Assembly (NCBI RefSeq): GCF_008923185.1
Contig: NZ_WBMT01000023.1
Location: forward strand, 145,819-209,818
DNA: 64,000 bases
Direction: 5' to 3'
Origin: Actinomadura rudentiformis
Lineage (GTDB): Bacteria; Actinomycetota; Actinomycetes; Streptosporangiales; Streptosporangiaceae
Part shown: piece by piece, positions 34,618 to 42,846 of the stretch
Layout of the letters: each line of letters begins with the position of its first letter
Position numbering within the stretch: the first letter of the stretch is position 1
Translations under genes and position numbers: made by a program
Notes under the pieces: model-generated
The model's input: only the letters and a program-made list of their open reading frames with translations
Told to the model about the DNA's origin: nothing
Database searches by the model: none

Positions 34618-35580
34618 ATGGAACTTCGGCAGCTCGAATACTTCGTGGCCGTGACCGAAGAGGCGAGCTTCACCCGTGCCGCCGCGCGGCTGCACGTCGC
34701 CCAGCCCGGCGTGAGCGCGCAGATTCGCCAGCTCGAACGCGAGCTCGGGCTGCCGCTGCTGGACCGCTCCGGCCGCACCGTGCGGCTGACCGAGGCGGGC
34801 AGCGCCGTGCTGCCGTACGCGCGGGCCGCCCTCTCCGCGGTCGCCGGAGCGCGGCTCGTGGTGGACGAACTGACCGGGCTGGTACGCGGGCACGTCACCG
34901 TCGGGGTGGTCGAATGGATGAAGATCCTGGATCTGCCCGGCCTGCTGGCCGGCTTCCACCGGGACCACCCGCAGGTGGAGATCACCCTGTCCGAGGCCCG
35001 CGCCGCGGACATGATCGACGCGCTCCGTGCCGGCCAGCTCGACCTGGGCTTCATCAGCATGGGCGCGGTGCCGCCCGAGGGCCTGGAGACACAGGTCATC
35101 CTCGACCAGGCCGTGGTCGCAGCCGTCGCGCCCGGCGACCCGCTGGCCCGACGGGACACGATCCCGTTGAACGCGCTCCGCGGCCGCAAGCTCATCTGCC
35201 TGCCGAAGGGCACCGGGGTGCGCACGATCATCGACGATGCCTGCGCCGCCGCCGGCTTCACGCCCGATGTCTCGTTCGAGATCGGTGACCCGCTGACGCT
35301 GGCGCAGCTGGCCGCGCGCGGCCTCGGCGTGGCCGTGCTACCGGAGTCCGCCACGCTGCCCTACCAGGACGAGCTGCACACGATCGAGATCACCCGGCCG
35401 CGGATGTCCGGGCGGATCGCGCTTGCTTGGCGAGCCGGCGGGCCGACCGGCCCTGCGGCCCGGGCGCTCATCGACCTGGCCCGCGAGCGCATGCCGGCCG
35501 CAGCCCCGACCGCAGCCCCCGCCTCGGCCTCACCCCCGGCCGCGCCTCCAGCCGGAGGCTCGGGCTCGGCTCAGGGATGA
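34618..35580 (+). CDS. LysR-type regulator
   Basis: A 320-residue LTTR. The winged HTH is at residues 1-60 (MELRQLEYFVAVTEEASFTRAAARLHVAQPGVSAQIRQLERELG; landmarks FTRAAARL and QPGVSAQIRQLE), followed by the substrate-binding domain and an unusual Ala/Pro/Gly-rich 30-residue tail. ATG 34618 has no good ribosome-binding site. A TAGCAT -10-like hexamer lies 8 bp upstream, so the mRNA may be leaderless. Short inverted arms agagat/atctct flank this region (34583-34613). Its stop overlaps the M50-like start (ATGA). Confidence 0.9.
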   Translation: MELRQLEYFVAVTEEASFTRAAARLHVAQPGVSAQIRQLERELGLPLLDRSGRTVRLTEAGSAVLPYARAALSAVAGARLVVDELTGLVRGHVTVGVVEWMKILDLPGLLAGFHRDHPQVEITLSEARAADMIDALRAGQLDLGFISMGAVPPEGLETQVILDQAVVAAVAPGDPLARRDTIPLNALRGRKLICLPKGTGVRTIIDDACAAAGFTPDVSFEIGDPLTLAQLAARGLGVAVLPESATLPYQDELHTIEITRPRMSGRIALAWRAGGPTGPAARALIDLARERMPAAAPTAAPASASPPAAPPAGGSGSAQG

Positions 35581-36782
35581 CCGGCGAGCCGGTGCGGCTG
35601 CGGCCGCTCAGCCTGGTGGACGAGGGCGAGGACGTCCTTGTCGGAGACCCGGAGACGGGCACGTTCGTGGCGATGCCCAAGGTCGGCGGGGTCGTGATCG
35701 CCGCTCTCCAGCGCGGGGCGACGCCGGAGGAGGCAGGCCGGGAGGCGACGGCCTTCGCAGGGGAACCGGTCGACATGGACGACTTCGTGGCCACGCTGCG
35801 GGAGCTCGGCTTTGTGGAGGACGGGGAGGCGGCTGCCCCGGCGGCCGAAACGGCCTCGCTGGCGGCGCGGCGGGATCGGCTTGCGTCGGGCGTAGTGCGT
35901 GTGTTGTTCGGCCGAACTGCCTGGGTGGTCTACGCGGCGTGTGCACTGCTCAACGTAGGTCTGCTCTTCGGCGTCCCCTCGTTGCGCCCGCATCCCGCCG
36001 AGGACGCGTTCGTCTTCGACGACATCGGCCGGAGCATCCTCTTCCTGTATCCGTTCACTCTCGTCGTGATGGCCGCGCACGAGATCTGGCACTGGCTGGC
36101 GGCGCGTGCGGTGGGCGTGCCGGCCCGGTTCGGCGTGGACCGGCGCATGGTGTTCATGGTCTTCGAGACCGATCTCTCGCAGCTGTGGACCGTACCGCGC
36201 AGGCGGCGGTTCGGTCCGCTGCTGGCCGGGATGGCCTTCGACTCCGTCGTGCTCACGTGCCTGCTGACCGTGCGTCTCGTGGCGGGCTCAGATCTTCCCC
36301 CGGTCGTCGGCTCGCTTGCCGCCGCGTGGTCGTTCGTCCTCGTGTCGCAGCTGCTGTGGCAGTGCATGCTCTTCCTGCGCACCGATCTGTACGCGGTGTT
36401 CATCACGGCGGCCAGATGCCGCAACCTGTGGCGGGTGAAGACCTTGCTGCTGCGGCGGGCCTTCGGGCGGCTCAGCGCGACGGAGATCGAGGAGCTGGAC
36501 GCGGCCGATCCTCGGGACGTCCAAGTGGGGTTGTGGTTCCGGTGGTTGTGGCTGGCGGGGATCGCCGCCGTCGCCGCCTGGGCGCTCGCCTTCGTGCTTC
36601 CTACGGTGCCGCCGGTCGTGGAGTGGACGGCGGACGGCGTCAGCGCGCCGCCGCTGGACGGGACGTTCTGGTACACGCTCATGTGCGCCGCGTTCTTCTT
36701 CGGGCCCTGGCTCGTCGTGCTGGCGTTGACGATCCGGGGGATGGATCTTCGGCGCGCCGTGAGGCATGATCGTTCTTCGTAG
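35577..36782 (+). CDS. Membrane M50-like metalloprotease with RRE/PqqD-like N-terminus
   Basis: A 401-residue protein. Residues 1-85 look like a PqqD/RRE-type winged helix (VDEGEDVLVGDPETGTFVAMPKVGGVVIAAL...FVATLRELGFVED). About six TM segments follow. The zinc motif is HEIWH at residues 168-172, with a probable third ligand Asp270 in LRTDLYAVF, aligning by eye with Asp294 in LRFDGYYII of the second M50-like protein in this window (43180-44472). Members of this type process peptides inside the membrane in RiPP and signalling loci. The next features are a 20-codon peptide gene and a ThiF-like enzyme, so it is a candidate leader protease and exporter-like step. ATG 35577 overlaps the LysR stop. 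Confidence 0.82.
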   Translation: MTGEPVRLRPLSLVDEGEDVLVGDPETGTFVAMPKVGGVVIAALQRGATPEEAGREATAFAGEPVDMDDFVATLRELGFVEDGEAAAPAAETASLAARRDRLASGVVRVLFGRTAWVVYAACALLNVGLLFGVPSLRPHPAEDAFVFDDIGRSILFLYPFTLVVMAAHEIWHWLAARAVGVPARFGVDRRMVFMVFETDLSQLWTVPRRRRFGPLLAGMAFDSVVLTCLLTVRLVAGSDLPPVVGSLAAAWSFVLVSQLLWQCMLFLRTDLYAVFITAARCRNLWRVKTLLLRRAFGRLSATEIEELDAADPRDVQVGLWFRWLWLAGIAAVAAWALAFVLPTVPPVVEWTADGVSAPPLDGTFWYTLMCAAFFFGPWLVVLALTIRGMDLRRAVRHDRSS

Positions 36783-36810
36783 GCGTAGCCCACCTCGAGA
36801 GGAGCCCCCC

Positions 36811-36873
36811 ATGAAGATCGAGGTCAAGAAGGTAGAGCCGATCAAGGCCACCAGCGGCGCTTCCAACCAGTAG
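36811..36873 (+). CDS. 20-aa putative precursor peptide
   Basis: A 21-codon reading frame with a strong ribosome-binding site (gagaggag) six bases upstream of the ATG. The peptide has a charged start (MKIEVKKVEP) and a small polar end (TSGASNQ). It sits 28 bp after the M50-like gene and 57 bp before the ThiF-like gene, with a hairpin between. This layout resembles microcin C-type operons, where a tiny peptide gene is followed by a stem-loop and an E1-like adenylyltransferase. That it is translated and modified is inference; the frame, site and spacing are seen directly. Confidence 0.68.
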   Translation: MKIEVKKVEPIKATSGASNQ

Positions 36874-36886
36874 CCCACCGCCCCTC

Positions 36887-36924
36887 GGGGACGGCGCGGC
36901 GAATCTCTCGCCGGGGCCGTCCCC
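36887..36924 (+). terminator. Attenuator-like hairpin between peptide and ThiF-like gene
   Basis: The outer stem ggggacggc/gccgtcccc (9 bp) and the inner stem cggcga/tcgccg (6 bp) close a 5-nt loop, starting 13 bp after the peptide stop. It ends 6 bp before ATG 36931. It would allow high peptide transcript levels with limited read-through into the enzyme gene. Confidence 0.65.
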
Positions 36925-36930
36925 GTTGTC

Positions 36931-38013
36931 ATGGGAGGCCGTGTGCCCGTCGCGCTGAAGGAATGTGTGTGGGAGGCGCTCGGCGACGAGCTGGTGCTCG
37001 TGGCCGATCCCCGGGAGTCCGTCACGCTCGCGGATCCCGACGGCCACATCGCCGCGCTGCTGACCGAACTACGCCGCGCGCCGCGTACCGCCCGCGAGCT
37101 TGCGGCAGCCCTCGCAGAACGCGGGATCACGCTGAGCGAGCAGGACGTCCAGGAAGGTCTCGACGGGCTGGCCTCCCTCGGTCTGCTGGAGGACGCCGGC
37201 CAGGCCACGCTGGGCGACCCGGCGCTCGACGAACGCCACTCGTCCAACCTGTCGTTCTTCGGCTCGTTCGCCGACCTCGAACGATCGCGTGCGGACTACA
37301 TACGGCGGCTCCGGCAGTCGCACGTCCTGGTCCTGGGCGTCGGCGGCGGGGGCTCCCAGATCGTGCCGTGCCTGGCGGGGCTCGGCGTCGGGGCGATGAC
37401 CCTGGTGGACCACGACGTCGTCCAGTCGCGCAACTTCAACCGGCAGTTCCTCTACCGGCACGCGGATCTCGGCCGGTCGAAGGTGGAGCGGGCCGCCGAG
37501 TGGGTGCGCGAGTACGACCCGGACATCGAGGTGCGCACGGTCGACCGCTGGATCGCGGGCGTCGAGGACCTCCGCGACCTGACCGCGGGGATCGACGTGA
37601 TGACCGGCGGCCTGGACGGGGAGCGGGGTTCGCACCTCTGGCTGAACGAGACGGCGGTACGCGCCGGGATCCCGCTCGTGACCGGCGGCATGATGCGCAC
37701 CCAGCTGATCTACTGCTCGGTCGACCCGGGCAAGAGCGCGTGCCTGCGATGCCACGAACGGGCGCTGCCCGGAGAACGGACGACCGCCGGCGTGGCCCAG
37801 CGGCTCGTCCGGGAACGGCCGTTCACCAACGCGCTCATCGGGCCGCTGACCATGCAGTTCGGCTCGCTCGTGGCATACGAGGCGCTGCGCTACCTAACGG
37901 ATTTCGAACCGCCGCGCGCAGCCGGGGCGTACGTCGTGCTCGATCTGCACACCGGACTCGTTCCCGAGTGGCAGCCGATCGAGCGGGACCCGGGCTGCCC
38001 GGTGTGCTCCTGA
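36931..38013 (+). CDS. ThiF/E1-like adenylating enzyme with RRE-like N-terminus
   Basis: A 360-residue protein. Residues 1-95 form a winged-helix region resembling PqqD/RRE domains (DELVLVADPRESVTLADPDGHIAALLTEL). The E1/ThiF Rossmann domain has nucleotide loop VLGVGGGGSQ (about residues 134-143), LVDHDVVQSRNFNRQFLYRHADLGRSK with the NRQF arginine, and a zinc site from CLRC (271-274) and CPVC (356-359). Such enzymes adenylate peptide C-termini, as MccB does. The start is uncertain: ATG 36931 has no ribosome-binding site, while GTG 36943 has ggagg four bases upstream. Its putative substrate is the 20-aa peptide (inference). Confidence 0.88.
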   Translation: MGGRVPVALKECVWEALGDELVLVADPRESVTLADPDGHIAALLTELRRAPRTARELAAALAERGITLSEQDVQEGLDGLASLGLLEDAGQATLGDPALDERHSSNLSFFGSFADLERSRADYIRRLRQSHVLVLGVGGGGSQIVPCLAGLGVGAMTLVDHDVVQSRNFNRQFLYRHADLGRSKVERAAEWVREYDPDIEVRTVDRWIAGVEDLRDLTAGIDVMTGGLDGERGSHLWLNETAVRAGIPLVTGGMMRTQLIYCSVDPGKSACLRCHERALPGERTTAGVAQRLVRERPFTNALIGPLTMQFGSLVAYEALRYLTDFEPPRAAGAYVVLDLHTGLVPEWQPIERDPGCPVCS

Positions 38014-38024
38014 CCAGCCGGCAT

Positions 38025-38086
38025 GGATCACGCGGGCTGGATCACGCGGGCTGGATCACGCGGTGTGGATCACGCGGTGTGGATCA
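38025..38086. repeat. 14-bp tandem repeat, four and a half copies
   Basis: Units ggatcacgcgggct, ggatcacgcgggct, ggatcacgcggtgt and ggatcacgcggtgt are followed by a partial copy ggatca that carries the Lrp stop codon (38084-38086 on the minus strand). It fills the gap between the ThiF-like gene and the convergent Lrp gene. Confidence 0.85.
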
Positions 38087-38551
38087 GCCGGACGGGTCGT
38101 CCAGGCGGCTGAGCGCGGGGTTGCGGACCTGCTGGAAGATCACCGAGGTGCGGAAACCGGCGATCTCCTTGCGCTTGCTGAGCCGGTCGAGCAGGAACGA
38201 GTGCAGATGGTCGAGATCCTGCACCCCCACGTGCAGCAGGAAGTCGTCGCCGCCCGCCACGACGAAGACACTGATCACCTCCGGCAGGCCCGAGGCGAAC
38301 TCCTTGAACGTGTTGATGACCGAACGGTTGAGCGGCCGTACCTGGATCGAGACCAGGGCCTGCACGCCGCGGTTGAGCGCGGCGAGGTCGATGTCGGCGT
38401 GGTAGCCGCGGATCACGCCGCGCCGAGTGAGTGACCGGACCCGTTCCAGGCAGGTGGACGGCGCGATTCCGAGCCGCCTGGCCAGTTCCCGGTTGGACTG
38501 CCGAGCATCCGTTTGGAGAAGCCGCACGATCTCCGTATCAAGTTCGTCCAT
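38084..38551 (-). CDS. Lrp/AsnC-family regulator
   Basis: A 155-residue Lrp-type protein. The HTH is at residues 1-55 (MDELDTEIVRLLQTDARQSNRELARRLGIAPSTCLERVRSL; landmarks RQSNRELARRLG and APSTCLERVR). The RAM/AsnC ligand domain covers residues 65-150. ATG 38551 has no ribosome-binding site but a cataat hexamer six bases upstream, so a leaderless transcript is likely. It is divergent from an amino-acid permease, which it probably controls in response to amino acids. Confidence 0.93.
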   Translation of the reverse strand: MDELDTEIVRLLQTDARQSNRELARRLGIAPSTCLERVRSLTRRGVIRGYHADIDLAALNRGVQALVSIQVRPLNRSVINTFKEFASGLPEVISVFVVAGGDDFLLHVGVQDLDHLHSFLLDRLSKRKEIAGFRTSVIFQQVRNPALSRLDDPSG

Positions 38552-38660
38552 GACCGGATTATGCCCGCTACTTCTGGTCAAACGTTCATATGGAGGCCGC
38601 CTTCACCGCTCAAATGGCTACCTTCTCCGCATCGTGCTGAGCGTATGCGAGGAGGTGGCC

Positions 38661-39938
38661 GTGGCGGTCACGACGACGTCGAGCCCGCGGAGGGCGCAGC
38701 CCAAGACCGGGATCGGCCTGGGGGAGGGCACGGCCCTCCTGGTGGGCTCCGTGCTGGGGCCGGGTGTGCTTGCGCTGCCTCACCTCGCGGCGGCGGCCGC
38801 CGGACCGGCGTCGGTGCTGGCCTGGGCGGCGTTGCTGGCGCTCAGCGTGCCGGTGGCGGCGACGTTCGCGGTGCTGGGCACGCGCTTCCCCGATGGCGGC
38901 GGGGCGGCGACCTTCGTGGCACGGGCGTTCGGGGCACGTGCGGGAGCCATGGCCGGATGGTGGTTCTTCGCCGCGGTGCCCGTCGGCACGCTGGCCGGGG
39001 GACTGATCGGCGGTGAGTACGTGGCCGCCTCGATCGGTGGTGGCCGTGCGACGGCGGTGGCGGTCGCGTGCGGCCTGCTGCTCGTCGCGTTCGCCGCCAA
39101 CCACGCGGGCCTGCGGATGTCGGGGCGGTTGCAACTCGTGTTGGTCGTCGGGCTGGCGGCCCTGCTGGTGACGGCGATCCTCGTCGCCGGGCCGCGTACG
39201 GACCCGGCCAACTTCTCGCCCTTCGCGCCGCACGGCTGGATGGGTGTCGTCCACGCCGCCGGGGTGCTGTTCTTCGCGTTCGCCGGGTGGGAGGCGGTGA
39301 GCCACCTCTCGGCGGACTTCAAGGAGGGGCGGCTCCTGCCACGCGCAACCGCCCTCACATTGCTCATCGTCGGTGTGCTCTACCTCGGCCTGGTCCTGAC
39401 CGTGACCGGTGTCCTCGGCGACCGAGCCGCCACCTCGGCGGTCCCACTGGCGCTGCTCCTCGAAGAGGGCTTCGGTGAAGTGGCCCGTCCGATCACCGCC
39501 GTCGTGGCGCTCGCGCTGAGCTTCATCGCCATCAACACCTATATCGCCAGCGGCGCCCGGCTCGGCGCCGCGCTGGCCCGGGACCGGGCGCTGCCAGGAT
39601 GGTTCTCCAGGGGCGCCGAGCCCGGCCAGGTGCCGCGCCGGAGTCTGGCGCTGATGGCCGTTGTGACCGGGATCCTGGCGGTGCCGGTCGTCGGGAGCGG
39701 GCTTGACCTGGACGCGCTGATGAGGGCCACCGCAGCCTGCCTGGCGGCGGTCACCTTGCTCGCCATGGCCGCCGCCGTAAGGCTGCTCACTGGCCGCGCC
39801 CGTGCGATCGCCCTGGCCGCCGTGACCTTCACAGCGGTCGTGGTGGTCTCGTGCGGCACGTTCCTTCTACTACCCGCACTCCTCGCCGTTGCAGGCTTGG
39901 GCTCATGGGTAACGTCTTCGTATGGCAGGACTTCCTGA
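38661..39938 (+). CDS. APC-family amino-acid permease
   Basis: A 425-residue permease with about 12 hydrophobic segments. The TM1 start (GLGEGTALLVGSVLGPGVLALP) carries the unwound GSxLGxG substrate site typical of APC carriers. FFAFAGWEAVSHLSADFKEG matches the conserved TM6-loop region. It is related to YjeH/CadB-like amino-acid exporters and importers. GTG 38661 is chosen for ggagg five bases upstream. It is divergent from Lrp and overlaps the next gene by 17 bp. Confidence 0.88.
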   Translation: MAVTTTSSPRRAQPKTGIGLGEGTALLVGSVLGPGVLALPHLAAAAAGPASVLAWAALLALSVPVAATFAVLGTRFPDGGGAATFVARAFGARAGAMAGWWFFAAVPVGTLAGGLIGGEYVAASIGGGRATAVAVACGLLLVAFAANHAGLRMSGRLQLVLVVGLAALLVTAILVAGPRTDPANFSPFAPHGWMGVVHAAGVLFFAFAGWEAVSHLSADFKEGRLLPRATALTLLIVGVLYLGLVLTVTGVLGDRAATSAVPLALLLEEGFGEVARPITAVVALALSFIAINTYIASGARLGAALARDRALPGWFSRGAEPGQVPRRSLALMAVVTGILAVPVVGSGLDLDALMRATAACLAAVTLLAMAAAVRLLTGRARAIALAAVTFTAVVVVSCGTFLLLPALLAVAGLGSWVTSSYGRTS

Positions 39939-40512
39939 CATCACTTGGGCGGCCTTGACCCGCCGCACGTGGACTGACTTCGAGCAGGTCATGGGGGCGA
40001 ACGGAGGCGCGCGGGGTTGCTGGTGCATGCACTGGCGACTGTCCTTCGCGGAGTGGGAGAAGGGCCAAGGCGACGGCAACCGATCCCAGATGCGCCAACG
40101 CGCCCTCGCCGATCCGCCACCGGGACTGGTGTGCTACCTCGACGATGAACCCGTCGGCTGGGTCGCCGTCGGCGACCGCTCGGAGTACGCGCGAATGCAG
40201 CGATCTCCGGTGATGCGCCCGGCCGACGACGCCGCCGTCTGGGTGATCAGTTGCTTGTACGTGTCCGCGCCCCATCGCAAGAGCCGGCTGCACATCCCCA
40301 TGATCCACGCAGCCTGCGACTTCGCGGCCGGCCACGGCCTCCGCGCCGTCGACGCCTATCCCGTCGACCCGCCGGAAGGCAAGCATGCGGGCGCGGACAA
40401 CGCCATGACCGGCATCGCCTCCGCCTTCCGCGCCGCGGGTTTCACCGAGCTCGCTCGCCCGAAGCCTGACCGGCCCGTGATGCGCCGCGAGCTCGGCACC
40501 ACCGCCAAGTGA
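39922..40512 (+). CDS. GNAT-family N-acetyltransferase
   Basis: A 196-residue protein of the GNAT type with an N-terminal GCWCMHWRLSFAEWEKGQG signature found in a conserved group of acetyltransferases. The core strand PVGWVAVGDRSEYARM and VWVISCLYVSAPHRKSRLHIPMIHAACDFA includes the acetyl-CoA loop (HRKSRL). The substrate is unknown. It overlaps the permease 3' end, so co-transcription is likely. Confidence 0.87.
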   Translation: MAGLPDITWAALTRRTWTDFEQVMGANGGARGCWCMHWRLSFAEWEKGQGDGNRSQMRQRALADPPPGLVCYLDDEPVGWVAVGDRSEYARMQRSPVMRPADDAAVWVISCLYVSAPHRKSRLHIPMIHAACDFAAGHGLRAVDAYPVDPPEGKHAGADNAMTGIASAFRAAGFTELARPKPDRPVMRRELGTTAK

Positions 40513-40528
40513 CCCTCAAGCGAACAGG

Positions 40529-41935
40529 TCAGAGGCCGTACTCCTCCAGCAGGCGAAGCCAGATCTCGCTGACGGTGGGGAACGACGGGACCGCGTGCCA
40601 CAGCTTGTCGAGCGGGACCTCGGCGGTGACGGCGATCGTGGCTGCGTGCACGAGTTCGGCGACGCCTGGCCCGGCGAAGGTCACACCCAGCAGGACCTTG
40701 CGGCGTTCGTCCACGACGGCCTTGGCCCGCCCCTTGTAGCCGTCGCCCAGGAGGTAGGCGCCGCTGACGTTGGCCATGTCGTACTCGACCACCCGTACGT
40801 CGAAGCCCTCATCCCGTGCGGCGGTTTCGGTGCGGCCGACCGCCGAGACCTGCGGGTCGGTGAACACCACTTGCGGCGCGCCGTAGCCGTCGCCCGTGTC
40901 GCGCAAGGCGGACCGGTCCTCGGATTCGCCCTTGGCGCGGGCCGCGATGACGTCACCGCAGACGCGAGCCTGGTACTTACCCATATGGGTGAGCAGGTTG
41001 CGGCCGTTGATGTCGCCGACCGCGTACAGCCACTCGCTGCCGGGGACGCGCATGCTGTCGTCCACCTCGACGGGTCCCTTGCCGTCGAGGCCGACCACGT
41101 CGAGCCCGAGGTCCTTGGTGGCGGGGCGGCGGCCGGTGGCCACCAGCAGCTCGTCGGCCTCGACGATCGACCCGTCCGACAGGTGAACGGTCACCGTGCC
41201 GTCCGCAGCACGCTCTACGCGCTCAGCCTCGATGTTGAGCCGCACGTTGATCCCGCTCTTGCTGAACGCCTCGGCGAGCAGCTCTCCCGCGAACGGCTCG
41301 ACACGCCCCAGCAACTGCCCGCCCCGGACGATCAGTGTCGTCTCGTTCGCGCCGAGCGAGTGCAAGGCCTGAGCCATCTCGCAGGCCACCACGCCGCCGC
41401 CCAGCACCGCCAGGCGGCCCGGCACCTTGCGCACGGTCGTGGCGTCCCGGCTGAACCACGGCTTGGCCTCGGCCAGCCCTTCGATCGGCGGTACGACAGG
41501 CACGCTGCCGGTCGCCAACACCACCGCGTGCCGGGCGCGTACGACCGTGACCGTTCCGTCGGCCCCGGTCACCGTCACTTCGCGTTCGCCGGTCAGACGG
41601 CCGTTCCCGCGCAGCAGCGTCGCGGGCAGCTTGTTGATCCATTCGACCTGTCCGCCGTCGTCCAGATTGCTGATCGCCTCGTCCCGGCGGGCCAGCACGG
41701 CGGACGCGTCCACCGGGCCCAGCTCCAGCCCCGGGACCCGCGAGACCTCACCGATCAGGTCCATCGGCCTCAGCAGCGCCTTGCTCGGGATGCACGCGTA
41801 GTACGAGCACTCGCCCCCGGCCAGGTGTTTCTCGACCACCGCGCAGGTCAGCCCCGCGCGCACCACCCGGTCGACCACGTTCTCACCAGCGGGACCGGCA
41901 CCAACGACGACAACGTCGATCTCTAGATCGGCCAT
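40529..41935 (-). CDS. Flavoprotein pyridine-nucleotide disulfide reductase
   Basis: A 468-residue class I disulfide oxidoreductase (lipoamide dehydrogenase/mercuric reductase-like). FAD loop VVVGAGPAGENV (about residues 9-20), redox disulfide Cys43-x4-Cys48 in GGECSYYACIPSKALL, NAD(P) loop VLGGGVVACEMAQAL (about 176-190), FAD site YAVGDINGRNLLTHMGKYQAR, and a C-terminal active-site segment HAVPSFPTVSEIW. The usual HPT(x)SE is altered to PSFPTVSE. The partner substrate is unclear; no lipoyl enzyme is nearby. It is divergent from cutA. Confidence 0.9.
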   Translation of the reverse strand: MADLEIDVVVVGAGPAGENVVDRVVRAGLTCAVVEKHLAGGECSYYACIPSKALLRPMDLIGEVSRVPGLELGPVDASAVLARRDEAISNLDDGGQVEWINKLPATLLRGNGRLTGEREVTVTGADGTVTVVRARHAVVLATGSVPVVPPIEGLAEAKPWFSRDATTVRKVPGRLAVLGGGVVACEMAQALHSLGANETTLIVRGGQLLGRVEPFAGELLAEAFSKSGINVRLNIEAERVERAADGTVTVHLSDGSIVEADELLVATGRRPATKDLGLDVVGLDGKGPVEVDDSMRVPGSEWLYAVGDINGRNLLTHMGKYQARVCGDVIAARAKGESEDRSALRDTGDGYGAPQVVFTDPQVSAVGRTETAARDEGFDVRVVEYDMANVSGAYLLGDGYKGRAKAVVDERRKVLLGVTFAGPGVAELVHAATIAVTAEVPLDKLWHAVPSFPTVSEIWLRLLEEYGL

Positions 41936-42036
41936 GCGACCAAGGTATCCCTCCGCGCCTCCAGTGCATGTCCCGGCCGACCGGTCTCTTCCGCGAAGTC
42001 ACTCCGGGCAATCCAGGAGTATCTACGCTTACCGGG

Positions 42037-42327
42037 GTGAGTGATCATTTCCTGGTGTCCACGACGCTGCACAGCCGCGAGGCCGCGATCGACCTCCTGC
42101 GGTCGGCGGTCGGCGCGAAGCTGGCGGCGTCGGGTCAGGTCCTCGGCCCTGCGGTCTCGGTGTTCTGGCACAAGGGCCATCTCGGGGAGAGCGAGGAGTG
42201 GCATCTCGTTCTCAGGACCACCGCGGCGCGCTACGAGGAGTTGGAAGCGCACCTGATCGAAGGCCATCCCTGGGAGAGCCCCGAGGTGACCTACATCCGG
42301 ATCGACGGCGGATCGTCCGCCGGCTGA
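42037..42327 (+). CDS. cutA: CutA1-like divalent-ion tolerance protein
   Basis: A 96-residue protein with the CutA1 ferredoxin-like trimer signature: FLVSTTLHSREAAIDLLRSAVGAKLAA, QVLGPAVSVFWHKGHLGESEEWHLVLRTT (Trp/Lys core) and LEAHLIEGHPWESPEVTYIRI matching the family HPYExPE motif as HPWESPE. GTG 42037 gives the normal family length. TACGCT lies just upstream with no ribosome-binding site, suggesting a leaderless mRNA. Confidence 0.88.
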   Translation: MSDHFLVSTTLHSREAAIDLLRSAVGAKLAASGQVLGPAVSVFWHKGHLGESEEWHLVLRTTAARYEELEAHLIEGHPWESPEVTYIRIDGGSSAG

Positions 42328-42442
42328 CGTCCGGCGACACGACTGTACCCAGCAAGAAACCTTGACCGTATAGCCGCTGGTCATGGACCTGGTCTGGCTG
42401 GTGGGAGCCCTGGGGCCAAAGGGCCTGGCTTTACCGCATCCC

Positions 42443-42471
42443 TTGTTGCTCTTGGTAGTTGCTGCTATACG
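42443..42471 (+). promoter_or_regulatory. Probable sigma-70-type promoter of the two-peptide locus
   Basis: TTGTTG (42443-42448) and TATACG (42466-42471) are separated by 17 bp in a locally AT-richer patch. The start of transcription would be near 42478, about 70 nt upstream of the first peptide gene. Confidence 0.5.
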
Positions 42472-42548
42472 TAGAGTCACTTGCTCCGATCGGGAGTGAG
42501 TCGGGTGACCCGTAGGGGGCCCGGGCTTGGCGATGGGGAAAGGGAATC

Positions 42549-42836
42549 ATGAAGTCCTTCAGCTACGCAGAGCTCGACCAGCTGGCAGGCGAGGTCCTGC
42601 CGGAACGCGCCGTACTGTCCACGCTGTTCCTCGCGGCAGACGGCGACTCCTACAACAACAACAACGCCGGCAACCACGGTGCGGCCGGCGGGACCGGCTC
42701 CACCGTGGTCACCAACGCCTGCCAGAGCAATGTCACCCAGCCCCACAGTGGGCTCCTGCAGCTCGTCGGCCTGAACACCAACTCCCAAACCGCGACGTTC
42801 ACCTGCATGCCGGGCGCCGTCGCTTCGGGCCACTGA
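42549..42836 (+). CDS. Putative precursor peptide 1 with GEVLP leader motif
   Basis: A 95-residue peptide preceded by aaaggga. The N-terminus SYAELDQLAGEVLPERAVLS aligns with DETLEALSGEVLPARVLMS in the next small gene, while the rest differs. That is the pattern of a shared leader and variable cores. The core is rich in Asn, Gly, Thr and Ser (SYNNNNAGNHGAAGG, two Cys at TNACQS and FTCMP). No known RiPP class is assigned. An M50-like protease with an RRE-like N-terminus follows the second peptide. Confidence 0.72.
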   Translation: MKSFSYAELDQLAGEVLPERAVLSTLFLAADGDSYNNNNAGNHGAAGGTGSTVVTNACQSNVTQPHSGLLQLVGLNTNSQTATFTCMPGAVASGH

Positions 42837-42846
42837 TCGTCTAGCA

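Noticed and set aside
38025..38086. CRISPR-like array
   Set aside because: The units are 14 bp with no spacers between them; a plain tandem repeat.
41968..42036. Longer start for CutA at ATG 41968
   Set aside because: The extra 23 residues are outside the CutA fold, no ribosome-binding site is present, and a promoter-like hexamer lies inside the extension.
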